From Heloderma charlesbogerti (taxonomy: Eukaryota; Chordata; Lepidosauria; Squamata; Helodermatidae), in NCBI GenBank assembly GCA_026122225.1, contig JANEZZ010002198.1, forward strand, positions 682,001-746,000: a stretch of 64,000 nt of DNA. Direction: 5' to 3'. The notes beneath the pieces were generated by a model that did not search any database, had not been told where the DNA came from, and was given only the letters and a program-made list of their open reading frames with translations. Made by a program: the position numbers and the translations under genes. This document shows, piece by piece, positions 9,129-20,434 of the stretch (positions are counted from its first letter, which is position 1; the number at the start of each line of letters is the position of its first letter).

Positions 9129-10868
9129 CCCAAGCTGCAGTATGCACAAGAGGATCCCTCTTCAGTGTCTTTGTGGAAGAAGAAGACTTTCATTGGACTG
9201 AGAACCCCTAACGCACCCCTTTCTCTCTCTCTTGCTTTGTTGCTCTTGTGGATTACACGCTCACACCCTGCTTGTGTAAAGTGTATCCTCTTGGAGAGGT
9301 ACTGGAGAAACAGGAATTGTACTATTGTTTAATACATGTTGCAAGTTACCTCGTTTTACAAATTTTTGATAAAATATCTGTTTGAATATTTGAACTGTCT
9401 GATTTTGTTTTCTTTGAAGCAACTTTATGATTTTAGAGCCACACAGGGAAAAATATTTGAACTAATCTGTGACTTGTGTTAGCCAGTTGGCAGGGTTACA
9501 CATAGTGAGGTCGTTCTGTGGGAAAGAAAGACCAAAGGACATTGCTTTCTACCTCCATAGATATTCCTTGCCAAATGATATCTTAGTGATGGTGTAGAAA
9601 AGTGTGGATAACAAACATTATATTTTGGAATGCAAGTATACATGAGTTTGTCTTTCCTCACAGCATACAGAGCTGTGGCAGTCCCACATCCCTTCCTAGC
9701 AATAGCTCAACTTTCTTAAGGCCCTGCTTGATGGTGCAGTTAAGGTAATTTTAGAGTCTGCACCTAATGGCCTTACTGGCACCCTCCTCTTGAGATGGCC
9801 CTGCTTGCTTCGGGGAGAGTGCTGCGGTCATCCTAATGGCTTCTAGGGCTCAGCTCTTTCCCTCTGGAGCTCCCTGTGCTCCCTGAGAAGCTGCTTCAGA
9901 GGACTGAAGAAATGTGTAGGAAGTGACATGCAACTGGGTGGGGGATGCATGATGAAAATCACCTTCCTGCCCTCCCTCCAGCAGAAGCTTCCACTGTATC
10001 ATAGTCCCTTCCGTGACCAGAAGGAGATGTTCCATTGTGGAAGGGACACTCTGCATCCAACCTGCAGTCATGAGACAATACTTATTTGGGCATGATGGAG
10101 TGTGACTCATACTAATGATAGGCCACAAACCTACCAGAAAACCACCCCATTCCAGTGTATTACTTTTATCAGGAAGAAAGCAGAAGGATTGGTACATGGA
10201 GTGCAGTCATTCCCTCGCAGCTGAAAGCTTAGTAAAAAGTTATATATTGCTTTAATAAGGTTGCTTCAGCTGCTCTATTTCATTTGTTGTAGAACACTGT
10301 TAGAAGGCCGCCACTTTCTTTCTCATTAATAGCTGAAGCAGGTTTTTCCCACCCCATTCATTATGGAGAGAAGACATTAAAAACAACAACTGAAAGACAA
10401 AATGGAATTTTAAAAAAGGAGTAACTCAGGAGGACAATCATGATACACTTTTTTTAGACCCAGGAAAAAGGAACTTGAAAGTATTTTGCACTAGGTTGCA
10501 ACAGGAGAAGATAAAGCACATACATAAAATCAAAGGAAGGGAAAGTTAAAAGATTTTGAAAAATGCAAGTCCTTCAATATCATACATAGGTTTAAATGGG
10601 CAGTAACACATTGTGATGGCTAAAGTGAATAATTTAAAATGAACCTGAAATTCCAATATGAAATTATTGCTATTTTTCAAAAGTAATATTGTGAACTAAG
10701 GTCTCAATTAATTGGTGTGAAACTATTTTACATTCAGTGTAACTAAGCAGTGAGGTGGTGTTATAGTGCTGCTCCTTTTTGGATACTTACTTTACTTTGG
10801 TAAAGTTACTTTGGATAGTTATTATTTGTATATTAGTCACGTTTATGTTTTAAGCCTGTTGGGGTTAG
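9129..10868. other. No recognised gene
   Basis: The first 350 bases may still belong to the LTR of the Gypsy element, because they directly follow the direct repeat. Beyond that I see AT-rich unique-looking sequence with stops in all frames, and no repeat family or motif that I can name. Confidence 0.4.
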
Positions 10869-10942
10869 GACAGCATACGAACAGAGCATCCTTATTTTAT
10901 CCTTATAATGACTCTGTGAGGTAGGGTATCCTGAAATATAGT
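10869..10942 (-). mobile_element. Short SINE-like 3' fragment
   Basis: The segment with TTTATCCTTATAATGACTCT followed by GTGAGGTAGGGT is the reverse complement of the conserved part of the tRNA-derived SINE seen complete at 61948-62180 (CTCACAGGGTTGTTGTRAGGAT region). It is short and diverged. Confidence 0.5.
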
Positions 10943-11344
10943 CACCCAAGTCCATCCAGAGAGATCCACATGTGGAAATCATTCTTCACAGCTGATACAG
11001 ATACTTATCTGGACATATAACTCCATACACCCTGTCATGCTCATCAGATTCCCTGTGATTTGGCTGACTGCATCATTCACATTCAGATGGAAATGTGCAT
11101 CTAGGGCAATTGTGATGAGAGCTGGATCAGAGCCAATACCTGGATCAGGTTCACATGCTTTTCTTTAAATTAAAGACAAGGCAATTTGTGCATACACGCG
11201 CACTCGTGCACACACTAGCTATCTAATCTCTCTCTATATATCTTCAATAAAAGCGTATCTCCAGGGAAAGATAAAGTTCAGAAGACACAACGGGCTCTAT
11301 GTGAGCTCCTTCAAAGTTTGCAGAGGCCACAGAATCACAGTGTT

Positions 11345-11591
11345 TGAAAGTTTATTATTATATTTATATCCCTCCTTTTTTCCTCTTTAAGGAACCCAAA
11401 GCAGCATACATAATCCTCCTCCTCCTCCATTTTATCCTCACAACAACAACAACCCTGTGAGGTGGGTTGGGCTGAGAGTCTGTGACTGGCCCAAAGTCAC
11501 CCAGTGAGCTTCCATGGCTGAGTGGGGACTAGAACCTGGCTCTCCTGGCTCTCAGTCCAACACTCTCACCACTACACCACGCTGGCTCTTA
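11345..11591 (-). mobile_element. tRNA-derived SINE (MIR-like core), antisense
   Basis: Read on the minus strand, this begins near 11591 with a tRNA-like head: a box-A region around GTGGTGAGAGTGTTGGACTG and a box-B region at about 11524-11546 (GAGCCAGGTTCTAGTCCCC). It then carries the conserved GGGCCAGTCAC and CTCACAGGGTTGTTGTTG blocks and ends in a TAAA-type tail at about 11345-11370. The same element lies in sense at 61948-62180. The CTCACAGGGTTGTTGTGAGG core is shared with MIR/L2 3' ends, so L2 is the likely driver. Confidence 0.78.
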
Positions 11592-12452
11592 AAGGACCTC
11601 AAAAGCCATGTAGTCCATTCCCTGGTCCATGCAGGAAATCTGCTGCTAAGAAAATACATTCAATCCTGTATTGTACAGATCACTCTGAGGCATTTAAGTA
11701 ATCTACAGCCTCATTCTAGACATGTTTACTTCCAAGGAAGGTCCACTAAGTTTTGCTGGAATTTAATTATTTCCAAGCAAGCGTACATAGTATTGCAGAC
11801 CAGGACTGTTAATCAAAGAGCTAACCACCTGGACAGGTAAACTCCGACGTTGGATCCCATTACATTAGGAACATGGCTGTGTTGTGCTGGTCAATTCTAT
11901 TGGAGCTCTTTTAAAGATCCCTATGCTTGCTGCTAATTTTCTGACCATTTTGTGAGGATAAAGCAATCATTTACCGTCACTTTCCATAAGTGATTCTTTT
12001 TTTATTAGGGATGCTGTAACCCTCATTCATATGATTCCTGCCCTGCAATTTCCTTCCCACTGTTCTTTTCTGAGAAAAAATATGAATTGTTTATACCACA
12101 ATTAGTGAATTATTGTAAGCTAGGGAGGAAATGTTGGCTTGGTACTTCATTTTCACCAGAGCAACAAAATCCATTACTATAATGCACAGTAGTAACACTA
12201 AATTATTACGGTACATAGGAAATTCATTTCCAATGCTGGCGAATGTATACTTTATTCAAGCCCCTTTTGTGTACTGCACGTAGTCAGGTAGTATAAATTC
12301 TAAGAGGGACACAGCAATGTTATACTGTAGATTTTTATTTTTATGGAAGAATGAGCTGAAATCTTTAGGCTGAATTATGTTGCTGAGAAGATGGAAAGAT
12401 ATGTGCATATGTGTTGAGTCCACTGAAGGGTAACTCAAATTATACTATAGAT

Positions 12453-12805
12453 CATGGGTGGGCAATTTTGGGAGGGTCTGGGGCCATTTGTTGCTCCCCC
12501 CACGATCCCCCTGCGGGCCGCACTCCTGCCACTTCAGCCTTGTAGAATTCTGTGGGTCACTGGCAGTAAAAAATGACTGCAGCAAAAAACTACAGCAATT
12601 TGCTGCCGGAATTTGGCAGCAAACCTCTACAGAGTGGTGAGGTAGGTGAAATTTAGTTTGTTCTGAAGCTAAATTTGACTTATTTACCGCTCTGTAGTAG
12701 TAAACAGCTCATTTTTGTGTCACCTCTGATGGCAGAGGCGCCGGCAGAAAGTAGGGCAGCATCGGGGACAGCATGGGCTGACAGGCTGCATGTTACCCAC
12801 TCCTG
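12453..12805 (+). mobile_element. hAT-like MITE with 8-bp target duplication
   Basis: The ends are CATGGGTGGGCAA and GTTACCCACTCCTG, imperfect inverted repeats of the CAGGGGTGGGCAAC type found in hAT elements. The flanks CTATAGAT (12445-12452) and CTCTAGAT (12806-12813) match at 7 of 8 positions, the duplication length expected for hAT. It is 353 bp long and encodes nothing. Confidence 0.82.
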
Positions 12806-12839
12806 CTCTAGATAGATGATATAAGTGTAAAGATATAAA

Positions 12840-13205
12840 TACTCATTTATTTAAAACATTTCTTGACCGCCTTTCAGGGCAGAAGCCCTCCCAAGGAGGC
12901 TTACAGCAGTAAAATACATAAAAAAACAGTTAAAATATTAAAAGCGATAAAAATAATAAAAACAACAATAAAAGCCAAGAATAAAACCAGCAACAATGAT
13001 AATGGCAGTAACAGCAACAATTGCAGTCATATCAAGAGAAGGCCACGGTAAAATAATATGTTTTAAGGCCTTCTCAAAAGCCTGCAATGGCAGAGCATGG
13101 CGGACCTCTGATGGCAACTTGTTCCAAAGGTGTGGGGCCACTGCAGAGAAGGCCCTGTCATGTGTGATCACCCACCTTGACTGCTGTCATGGGTGGGAAA
13201 ATGAG
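12840..13205 (-). mobile_element. L2-like LINE 3' end, antisense
   Basis: On the minus strand (from about 13171) a frame contains RAFSAVAPHLWNKLPSEVR, a typical C-terminal signature of L2/CR1-group reverse transcriptases. It is followed by an A-rich 3' region and a tail ending near 12840. The reading ends in simple AAC/AAT-rich sequence (12910-13020). Only the end of the element is present, as usual for 5'-truncated LINEs. Confidence 0.7.
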
Positions 13206-13505
13206 AAGGGCCTGCTAGCTAGAATGCGAACCATGAATAGAATATATAAGCAAAACATTTGTTTGAAACATTATTATTATTAATTTCATTTATATACCGC
13301 CCAATCTACATGAACAGTTCAAACATGTATATTGGTTTTATAGTATATTAACTATCCTGGCTTTCCTACCTCTTCACCCCACTCCAAAAAATCCTAGGAA
13401 TTATAGTTTGGTGAGAGACTAGACAGTTTTTTGACAGAATCCCTAGACTTTCCCCAATAGGAAATGACCACTGAAACAGTTTAAGTTTGTAGTGTAGATA
13501 TGCAC

Positions 13506-13536
13506 AACAAACAAACAAACAAACAAACAAACAAAA
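13506..13536 (+). repeat. (AAAC)n microsatellite
   Basis: Seven to eight AAAC units are directly visible. Confidence 0.95.
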
Positions 13537-13689
13537 AACCAGTACTTAAAAATGGCTAGGTCTCTAAAATACCAAAGAAGAAATTATTCATTTTTATACA
13601 GAGTCTTTATTCAAACCCTGAGAAATCCAGACAGATCTTTCAATACATTCAGTACTCCAGGAGGTAAAGATTGCCTCCGCCGCTCCTCA

Positions 13690-13880
13690 GCCCTGCACAG
13701 GATGACTGTAAGCCTTCGAGGTCATCTAGCCTAAATTCTTTTTTCTTGTAATATGAAACCATTAGTTCACGTCCCACTCTCTGGAACAACAGAAAACCAA
13801 TTTGCTCCATCATCTAAGTGGCTGCCCTTCAAGTGTTTGAAGATGGCAATCAGATCCCTTTCTAAGAGAGAGAAATACTT
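13690..13880 (-). mobile_element. CR1 LINE 3' fragment, antisense
   Basis: On the minus strand the sequence reads RDLIAIFKHLKGSHLDDG, then a WFSVVPES segment and NGF, the conserved C-terminal region of CR1 RT proteins. It then jumps to the CR1 end (AGGCTAGATGACCTCGAAGG), so an internal stretch is deleted. Compare the sense CR1 at 56586-57527. Confidence 0.75.
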
Positions 13881-13958
13881 TAAAAAATTAGGCCAGATGG
13901 GTCATGTGATGTGAAATGAGATAAGGTTACCAGGTTGAAATCTAGAGAAAAACACCAT

Positions 13959-14189
13959 GGGTTGTATCCAGTGCTGCCATTCTGTTGACAGTAGCATTTC
14001 CATCAGCTGAACCAGGAGAGGGCAATTCCCTGTCTCCCCTGCAACCTACTGAGTGCTCTCAAAATCTGCTCTGGAGGACTGGGAAACCTCCTGAAGCATC
14101 TTTCAGGCAGCACAGACCACTACTGGAAGGAAAAGAGAGGGAGAAAGTCCTGTCATACTAGTGGTATTCTGCTAGTGCTATGTTGGATT
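13959..14189 (+). mobile_element. MITE with GGRTTGKATCCA-type ends, copy 1
   Basis: The left end GGGTTGTATCCAGTGCTGCC and the right end GCTAGTGCTATGTTGGATT are imperfect inverted repeats. Similar ends occur at 19262-19496, 41585-41812 and, in a short form, 16528-16595. A non-coding DNA transposon is likely. I could not assign a superfamily. Confidence 0.55.
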
Positions 14190-15471
14190 TATTCCTTTAG
14201 CTTTAGGTTCAATGACTTCACTGCTCACTTCCTCCCTAGTCCTTCTTTTCACTTGACTTCCCTTTTATCCTCCAGGCAAAAAAGACTGCTCCCCAGGTGC
14301 CACAGTGTTCAGCACAAATGTTGGAATTTGCATTGAACACCAAGGCATCCAGGATGAAGTCTTTGGGGGGGGGGGTCTTTTGCTTCACTATAAGCTTAAA
14401 TTCATTGGAATAAGCAACAGACATGAGTTAAAACCCACTGTATTGAGATAAAGATAACTGGTTGAAAAGCCACTAAATGGTTAATGCATGCGGGGAATTG
14501 GGATGCTGGGTTTAGTTTCACTTTTGCCTACTTATTTTGCCTGCTTTAGTTCTAACTAAACTTTACCTTTCTAACTAAATTTTTGTAAAATCCTAACAAT
14601 GTTTTTCCCTTGAGAATTTCACAAATATATCTTGTCACTCCCTTATCCCATGGCATCATTAACTGTAAATCATCCCTTACAATTCATTTAGAATTCCAGG
14701 AAGCTTTCAGACAGTAGCATCGCTTAACATGGTTTGCTATTGTTCTTACTGCTAATTAAACTATAGAGAAGCTGTCCTGCTAGGAAGTGACAAAAGAAAA
14801 ATAAAACATCCCATATTGTAGTTAGGGCTGTAATAATTACTGTCTGCAACTTTCCATATAAATTACTAGAAGAGAAAGAACTGACTTCTAATAAATCAAA
14901 GTCCTGAGGCAGTTCTTCAAAACCATACTACAACTTCAGATCATTGTTCACTTATTATTTTGACCATATATATAAACTTCCTTTATTCCTACTCTTTTAA
15001 TTACCATCCAAATGACAGTTTTTATGTTGCTACTGTAGCTGTTGAATTTGAATAAAAGCTGCATTCCAGCTTTATGTATTAGTCACATTTTATGATTTAT
15101 GACTTCTAAGATTGGTGGGGAAAGTGGCATTCTGATAATGGTTCAACCAGGAAGATGAGGAAAAGAAAGCATTTATTTCATCTTCTAACCACTCGTAATA
15201 GAAAAAAAATAATGTATCAATCTTGATTTGGGGTCAAATGTACCCTAAGTAACTGCCCTCACCCCCTGCCTCAAGCCTCCTATATTAAACATGACACTAT
15301 TTGCAAGTTTAAAAAAACCCTTTACTGAGAACTTTCCTTTTCCAGTAAAACAAAGAAGTCATTGGGGTGAATAATACAGGACAATATAAAGACAAAATAC
15401 CTACAAGAACAGTATGTAGGTCTAATGGACCTTACCATTTTTAAAACATAAAGCAAGATACTGTGCCATTA
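14190..15471. other. No recognised gene
   Basis: AT-rich sequence with a run of ten G near 14367-14376. I see no coding segment and no repeat family that I recognise. Confidence 0.4.
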
Positions 15472-15492
15472 TGTGTGTGTGTGTGTGTGTGT
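15472..15492 (+). repeat. (TG)n microsatellite
   Basis: About ten TG dinucleotides are directly visible. Confidence 0.95.
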
Positions 15493-16527
15493 ATGATAAT
15501 TTTAAGTTACATAAGAATAACAGTGCAATAATCATGTTGTTATAACAAAAACAACAAATACCTTGCCACCATAGCACATGATACTTGAGCAGCCTATGTA
15601 CAACCAACACATTTCACAACTGTGTGAGTAGGACAGACAAAATAGTTATGTGAAGCATATCATTTCTGTGTTTTTCTTGTCATTGCCTTGATCACAAAGA
15701 TGACATCTGCCCCTTTTCTTGGTGTCAACAGTGGCAGGCCCTACCACTACTGAGGTCGTCTTTCTTGACATCCCAGGTAAGCTGGGATGTTTCTAAACTC
15801 AGGCCAGGGTTTGATCAATTTCAGACCCAGATCTACTGATCAGAGGTGTCTTTTGGGATGTTCTATCCATCCTCTGTTGTTCAGCATCCAATCAATATAG
15901 GCATTTAAGTAGGCATGTCTACTACATTTGAAAAAACAACCCACTAGTGGTCACCACTTGATCATGTGTTTGGACATGTATGTGGAGAACATCTGGCCAT
16001 AGATGGCCATACCACTTTATTATAATAAGGAACAATCTCAGGCTGGATTTGTTGTCTGAGATTGCTGCATTATTATGCATTGAAGAAAGGACAATCACCA
16101 TCCTTCATTTTTTTGGCACATAACTGACAAGTGCCAAATCTTCTTGAAAACCATAAAATGCTGGTGTTGATACTGCTGGATTTATTGGCAAAGAACCCAG
16201 GGGAAATTCTGGTTTGCTTGTTTTTCAAAGCACCAACCAGAGTAAAAAAAAAGAAAAAAGCTAATTCCCTGGCTAGTGATCACTTGTTATATTTCCTCTA
16301 TAATCCTTAAATGCGTTGTTTCTTTCTCAACCACTTTCTGGCCTAGTTCCTGGAGCTGGCTGGTTGCAAAAACACCTGAGGGCAATCCTCAGCAACACAT
16401 TTTGCAAAGAAAAGGGGTCTTTGCAAAAGATTCTTGGGGGATCATCCAAAATAGCATGGGAGTGGTACAGGGGTTTGCAAGGGAAACTGGATCACTTGAT
16501 CCTGTTCTCCAGTTGCAGAAGCTATAG
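15493..16527. other. No recognised gene
   Basis: Unique-looking sequence with no named repeat. Two overlapping frames at 16276-16549 have no recognisable domain and I take them as chance. Confidence 0.4.
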
Positions 16528-16595
16528 TGGATCCAAGCCTCTTCTGTGAATGGAAGGACTCTTGTAAATATAAGGGCATCTTTGGACCCAACCCT
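16528..16595 (+). mobile_element. Short deleted MITE, GGRTTGKATCCA family
   Basis: TGGATCCAAGCCTCTTCTGT at the left and TTTGGACCCAACCCT at the right form imperfect inverted repeats like the longer copies at 13959 and 19262. At about 70 bp this is an internally deleted copy. Confidence 0.4.
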
Positions 16596-16767
16596 ACAGA
16601 ATGATCAGAGCAGTTACCTTCACTGAATAAGCTAGTAGTAATATATCATGCAGGATTGTTCAAAACCGTATCATGGCATCTTTTGGGGAGATGTCTCCCA
16701 AACATTGACTCTAAAATGCCAAAGAAGTAGGAGACGTTGCTGTGAAGGTATAGTAAATACTGATTAT

Positions 16768-17080
16768 GATTGTTGTTGTTCAGTCGTTAAGTCGTGTCCG
16801 ACTCTTCGTGACCCCATGGACCATAGCACGCCAGGCCTTCCTGTCCTCCGCTGTCTCCCAGAGTGTGCTCAAATTCATATTCATTGCATCAGTGATGCTA
16901 TCTAGCCATCTCATCCTCTGCCGTCCCCTTCTCCTTTTGCCTTCAAACTTTCCCAGCATCAGGGTCTTTTCCAGTGACTTTTCTCTTCGCATTAGGTGGC
17001 CAAGATATTTGAGCTTCAGCTTCAGTATCTGTCCTTCCAATGAGCACTCAGCTTCAGTATCTGTCCTTCCAATGAGCACT
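16768..17080 (-). mobile_element. BovB LINE 3' fragment, antisense, with 31-bp duplication at its 5' end
   Basis: The minus strand encodes the last part of the BovB protein (KYLGHLMRREKSLEKTLML through TKSRTRLND), followed by the AAC tail at 16768-16777. The fragment is 5'-truncated near 17080. A 31-bp segment is present twice, at 17018-17048 and 17050-17080, exactly at the truncation end. The frame upstream of the duplication is lost. Confidence 0.9.
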
Positions 17081-17084
17081 TGCC

Positions 17085-17590
17085 ATTTTAAAGCAAAATG
17101 GGAAGTGAAAACATCTCCTCCTGCCATGCCTGGCTCTCGCTCTCAGGGCATAGGATCGAACAGAGCGGTCCATGCGTTGCTCCTGTGTCCCCAGTGTGTC
17201 CACCAAATGCAGCATCTGATTGGTTCAGATCGCTCAAGATGTACATTTAAAAAGTTTTCTTTTAAACTACTGTGCTGTGGGTCCTGCAGGATCAGTTGGC
17301 CGGCTGCCGCAGCACTTTGTTTTCCCAGTGGAGCTGGGCTGATGGGCGGGCGAGGAGGAGGTGGAGGTGAAGAGAGGAGCCACTGCCCCCTGCCCCTGGC
17401 AGCACTACTGGCAGCACTACTGCAGCCCCTGGTTGCACTACTGGCAGCACTACTACTGCCCCTCAGCTGCAGCAGGGGCAGGACAGGAATGGGCCCTTCG
17501 GGCTACCCACCCATGCTGACCGCTGGTGTCAGGCTTCTGCGAAGCTCTTCCTGCAGAGTACCATGTGGCGCCTTTGCTGTACAAAAAATA
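17085..17590. repeat. GC-rich segment with short tandem repeats
   Basis: The segment is clearly richer in G+C than its surroundings. At 17397-17460 it holds imperfect repeats of GGCAGCACTACT. Frames across it show no domain. It could be an unclassified repeat. Confidence 0.4.
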
Positions 17591-17999
17591 ATTATTATTT
17601 ATCCTCATGACCACTTTTAATTAATTTTAGAACTAGATTATGCAGAAATCTGATACCTACATTCTCTTATACATAGAGCAACAATGAACCAGTGGGGCTC
17701 ACGAGCCAAATTTAGTTCCCAAAGCAACCTTACTAGGCCTCCAGCATCTTCACCAAATGTTAAGCAAGCTGTGGTAAAATAGTTCGCTCACAGTTTCAGT
17801 TGTAAGAAAAGGAATCCGTGAGTCTCCATGTATAATTCATATGAATGTTATTTCATTGCTACCTCATGTAGGTTCTAAAGAGACAAAGGATTATTGCCAA
17901 TATGACTCTGGAGCAAATCTTTCAGGGACTCTCATTTGTTTCTCAGCTTCCTTCTCCCTCCATCTATGCGTATGTGCTCCATGCCCATGAAGGATAAAG
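17591..17999. other. No recognised gene
   Basis: AT-rich unique-looking sequence. No feature can be supported. Confidence 0.4.
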
Positions 18000-18064
18000 C
18001 CGCTTTGGGTTTCTTGCAACCTGCAAAAAAGCAGGATATAAATGTAGTAGTAGTAGTAGTAGTA

Positions 18065-18099
<35 letters not shown>
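18000..18099 (+). mobile_element. SINE 3' tail fragment with (TAG)n(TAA)n
   Basis: CCGCTTTGGGTTTCTTGCAA followed by GCAGGATATAAATG resembles the 3' end of the tRNA-derived SINE at 61948-62180 (CTTGGGTTCCTTGCAAGAG, then GGCAGGTTATAAATG). It runs directly into TAG and TAA trinucleotide repeats at 18043-18099. The repeats give long runs of a single amino acid in the open frames, which are not genes. Confidence 0.65.
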
Positions 18100-18275
18100 T
18101 CCTAGCATTCCTGACCATTGGCCATGCTGTCTGGAGTTCATGGGAGTTGAAGTCCCAAACATCTGGAGGAAACCAGGTTGGGGAAGGCTCCTATACACAC
18201 TTACCTGGGAGGAAGACCCTTGAAGTCAGTGGGATGTATTTCTGAATAGAGATGCATACGGTTGTGCTGTAAGCT
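18100..18275. repeat. Two common interspersed repeat fragments
   Basis: At 18110-18190 there is a segment of the type CATTGGCCATGCTGTCTGG with GGGAGTTGAAGTCCCAAACA, which I recognise as an abundant reptilian dispersed repeat of unclear class. At 18190-18275 a segment of the ACTTACCTGGGAGGAAGACC type follows, which recurs in diverged form at 25010-25078 and 42845-42915. Confidence 0.45.
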
Positions 18276-19261
18276 AGCTGTTGATGTATGGAGTGGTTAA
18301 TGCGGGGAAATTATGGCCTGCTCTCTAATGCTGCAAGAGACATAGGCTTGAATGTGAGTAACAGCTGATCAATATTTTTAAGATTTAGGCAGCAAAACCC
18401 AGGAAAACGTGTGATCTATTTAAAATACATAAATAACATGAGTGCTGTTAGAAAGAAAACAGCTGTGCTGTTTCCGCTTTGGGGGGGTGAATTCTAAACA
18501 CATAATAGTGGTATCAACTGTGTCAAATACCGTTGACTATATAAATGTTTAATGACTATACTCAGCTTGTTAAAGGAATTTATATTTCCTTATGGGAAAG
18601 CATAAATTCGATAACAGTATAGGTTTTCTCTCTTTCCCATAGCATGTGAAACTATGGTAGGATTAAGGAACAGATGATGGGAGACTGCATATTTAACAGT
18701 GTTTTGTTATGTTGTTAATAGTCAAAGGAAGATAGCTTGTGCCTTCTATTAAGTCTGCAATATATATATGTATTTTATGCTAACTAATAAATATTTAGTT
18801 TTATCAGTGAGTATAGAATAACCATGAATATTATTTAGAACAATTCTAACAAAAACAATTGTACAACAATCAATTTTTAAATAATGAACATATGAAAGAA
18901 AAGCCAGAGAGACCCATAAGAGTGATGCTTTAGTATGTGTTTAAAAAGCAAAGCAAAGCAAATGCTGTTAGGGCAGTTCTCTGTAGTAATTATTAGTGGG
19001 TTGGATCCGAAGAACCACAAGCAAAAGGAAAATAGGTGTCAGTAATTTCCACAAATGCTTGTACAAGAGCTCACACCATTGTCTAATAAGCAGATTCTGT
19101 TGTAGTTTTCAATGTACTCCTGTTTCTTCAAGATGCTGAGCAAGCTCTTGTGCAAGCCCGAGAAAGCTTTGTACTAATTTTTACTTTTCTTGTGAAAATG
19201 TTCTGTTGTGTAGTATAAAACAGCCAGTCTATAAATGGAAGGATGTGTATTTATTTATACT
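18276..19261. other. No recognised gene
   Basis: AT-rich sequence without a recognisable frame or repeat. Confidence 0.4.
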
Positions 19262-19496
19262 GGGTTGGATCCAGGATATGCCTTCTGTGGATGGAAGAAC
19301 TGTGCTTACAGAAGGTGCCTCTGCCTGATTTTAAGGGATCCCTCCTCCCTCCCTCACACCAGAGCAAACTCACACCATTCAGCAGGGGCCCCTGACTCTT
19401 TGTGTAGCAGTTTCAGAGGGCTGGAGGGGCTACTGTGGGGTGGAAGAAGTTCATTTTTGCCAGCCTAGTTGCACGCACCTAAATCTGGATCCACCC
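19262..19496 (+). mobile_element. MITE with GGRTTGKATCCA-type ends, copy 2
   Basis: The left end GGGTTGGATCCAGGATATG is mirrored by CTAAATCTGGATCCACCC at the right end. About 235 bp, non-coding. See 13959-14189 and 41585-41812. Confidence 0.5.
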
Positions 19497-19679
19497 GATT
19501 ATTTATTATTACAATTTATGTATGTCTGGGTTCACTATCTCCAAAATGTTGGAAATCATGAGTCTGTTTGGTTTTCAGAATTAAGTAAAACCTTGAGAAA
19601 CAACTGTGATTTAAAGCAGTTTGTACATTATCGCTGTATTTTGCCAATCATTTCATTTTTGTATGGAATGTTTTAAACA

Positions 19680-19755
19680 TTTGTGAGCTGCTATGAAAAC
19701 CTATTGGCTAGGAAGCACATTATAGATTTAGGAATGAATGAATGAATGAATGGGT
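19680..19755 (+). repeat. LINE/SINE tail-like segment with (AATG)n
   Basis: GTGAGCTGCTATGAAAACC followed by a GAATG tetranucleotide run resembles a retroposon 3' tail. The (AATG)n run is at 19733-19754 and a short (GTAG)n run follows. Confidence 0.45.
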
Positions 19756-20194
19756 AGGTAGGTAGAGATACATACATACATTTTCATTTGAATCTGGATT
19801 TGACCCTTAGATTTATATTTTCAAGATTTATTCCTTGCATTTTACTAGTGTAACTTCTTATCCAGTGTCTTTTATTCAGATAAAAATACCAGTTTATTCA
19901 ATAAAATAACCTTAAATATCCTTAGGTATGTGGCTAATATCTAGTTTTATGTTTGGTCAGATGTTTTTCCATTATCCCAGATTCACATGTGCTTGCACTG
20001 AGTGCACAAACCATAATTCATTTATCCCAATTTAGGATTGCTTGTGCTGCTGTACTGAATGATTTGAGTATACGATGAAAGCCCTCATATAATTACATTT
20101 ACAACTCATGTTAACTGGAGTCATGTTTCTCCTTCTTTTCCCCCTAGAACTCGGAAGGGCCATTTCTTTTGGATTCCCTGTCACCTTGCCCTGT

Positions 20195-20369
20195 GATGTG
20201 GTTCTAGCATGATGTGGTTCTAGCATCTGCTGCAATCATCAGACTCTGTACCTTAGAATAAGCTTCAAATGGAGGATGTTGAATGCAGTGGACCACACAT
20301 GCACACAGTGTCCCAATACATGCAAAATTATGTGTGATGAGGGGACAAAATTATGTGTGATGAGGGGAC
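20195..20369 (+). repeat. Two short exact tandem duplications
   Basis: GATGTGGTTCTAGCAT (16 bp) occurs twice in a row at 20195-20226. A 23-bp unit containing ATTATGTGTGATGAGGGGAC occurs twice in a row at 20324-20369. Both pairs are exact. Confidence 0.9.
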
Positions 20370-20434
20370 ATCAGAACGTATGTACAGCTGATCCCCACAA
20401 ACCTGTGTTTTAGGAGAAGGAATTGTGGGATTGA

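Noticed and set aside
16780..17620. Plus-strand frame of 284 codons
   Set aside because: Its first third is the antisense of BovB coding sequence and the rest is a GC-rich repeat.
17891..18223. Tyr/Ile/Thr/Val-rich open frames
   Set aside because: They are translations of the TAG and TAA trinucleotide repeats at 18043-18099.
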